A DNA stretch of 64,000 nt from Bacteroidota bacterium (lineage in GTDB: Bacteria > Bacteroidota > Bacteroidia > Bacteroidales > JAAUTT01), in the NCBI GenBank assembly GCA_030706405.1, contig JAUZOO010000016.1, positions 1-64,000 on the forward strand, in the 5' to 3' direction. Position numbers and translations under genes: made by a program. Of the stretch, positions 63,933 to 64,000 are shown in pieces (within the stretch, counting starts at the first letter, position 1; each line of letters begins with the position of its first letter). Below the pieces are notes generated by a model that saw only the letters and a program-made list of their open reading frames with translations, did not search any database and was not told the origin of the DNA.

Positions 63933-64000
63933 ATGAAACAATTCTACCCACCATACAAAATCTTGTTTTTCATCTTATTGATTGTAGCTCCATTTAACGG
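63933..64000 (+). CDS. Start of a secreted protein, cut by window edge
   Basis: An ATG at 63933 opens a frame that stays open to the edge: MKQFYPPYKILFFILLIVAP..., an N-terminal signal peptide or membrane anchor. It lies 23 nt after the DUF4956 stop and is probably the third gene of the VTC operon. Nothing can be said of its function. Confidence 0.6.
   Translation, partial: MKQFYPPYKILFFILLIVAPFN

Overview
The window comes from a member of the Bacteroidota, probably class Bacteroidia. The evidence is type IX secretion (T9SS) genes (gldJ, two porP/sprF, porU, porV), a gliding-motility C-terminal cargo domain, many Bacteroidota-style -7 promoter boxes (TAnnTTTG), an HU-like/DUF4469 protein, and a very large Cas9 with a 47-nt repeat typical of Bacteroidota type II-C systems. 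I cannot fix the genus. No rRNA or tRNA gene was seen.

Layout. 1-11.0 kb is a type II-C CRISPR-Cas locus. A 40-repeat array runs off the left edge and is followed by a strong terminator, then minus-strand cas2 and cas1, a palindrome-rich insertion carrying an opposite-strand HU-like/DUF4469 gene, minus-strand cas9, and a plus-strand tracrRNA divergent from cas9. 11.3-15.5 kb holds ABC-F, rlmB and murF. 15.6-23.9 kb is a T9SS block (gldJ, a porP/sprF gene, then divergent porU-porV) with ispF translationally overlapping porV. 24-34 kb is housekeeping and envelope genes: lemA, two TPM proteins, a CapA-like protein, a zinc-ribbon/Nif3/MerR/M23 run, alaS and a ThiE-like gene. 34.4-48.8 kb is a long minus-strand block: rlmH, an NtrY-like histidine kinase, a large T9SS type-B cargo protein, its PorP/SprF partner, a propeller/PKD protein, an unknown exported protein and a propeller-SpoIIE phosphatase. 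49-51 kb carries a DUF4783 gene, nadC and pdxH. 51-53.6 kb is an AlgX-like/MBOAT O-acetylation pair. 54-64 kb carries a Pif1-like helicase behind a degenerate tandem repeat, a GH43 arabinanase, a response regulator/PAS histidine kinase pair, a ROK regulator, a VTC-type polyphosphate polymerase, a DUF4956 membrane protein and the start of a secreted protein.

Most interesting observation. Between cas9 and the tracrRNA there is a repeat-like copy whose 22 nt form a perfect inverted repeat with the tracrRNA anti-repeat. The 13 nt immediately 5' of that copy match, base for base and ending exactly at the repeat boundary, a 13-nt stretch in the cas9 leader. This is the architecture of a long-form tracrRNA acting as a natural single guide that sends Cas9 to its own promoter, known from Streptococcus pyogenes type II-A. 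A separate -7 box sits where a short tracrRNA would start. In addition, every array repeat contains a perfect -7 consensus (TATCTTTG), suggesting promoters carried inside the repeats.

Genes were assigned from visible motifs and family knowledge. No database or folding program was run.
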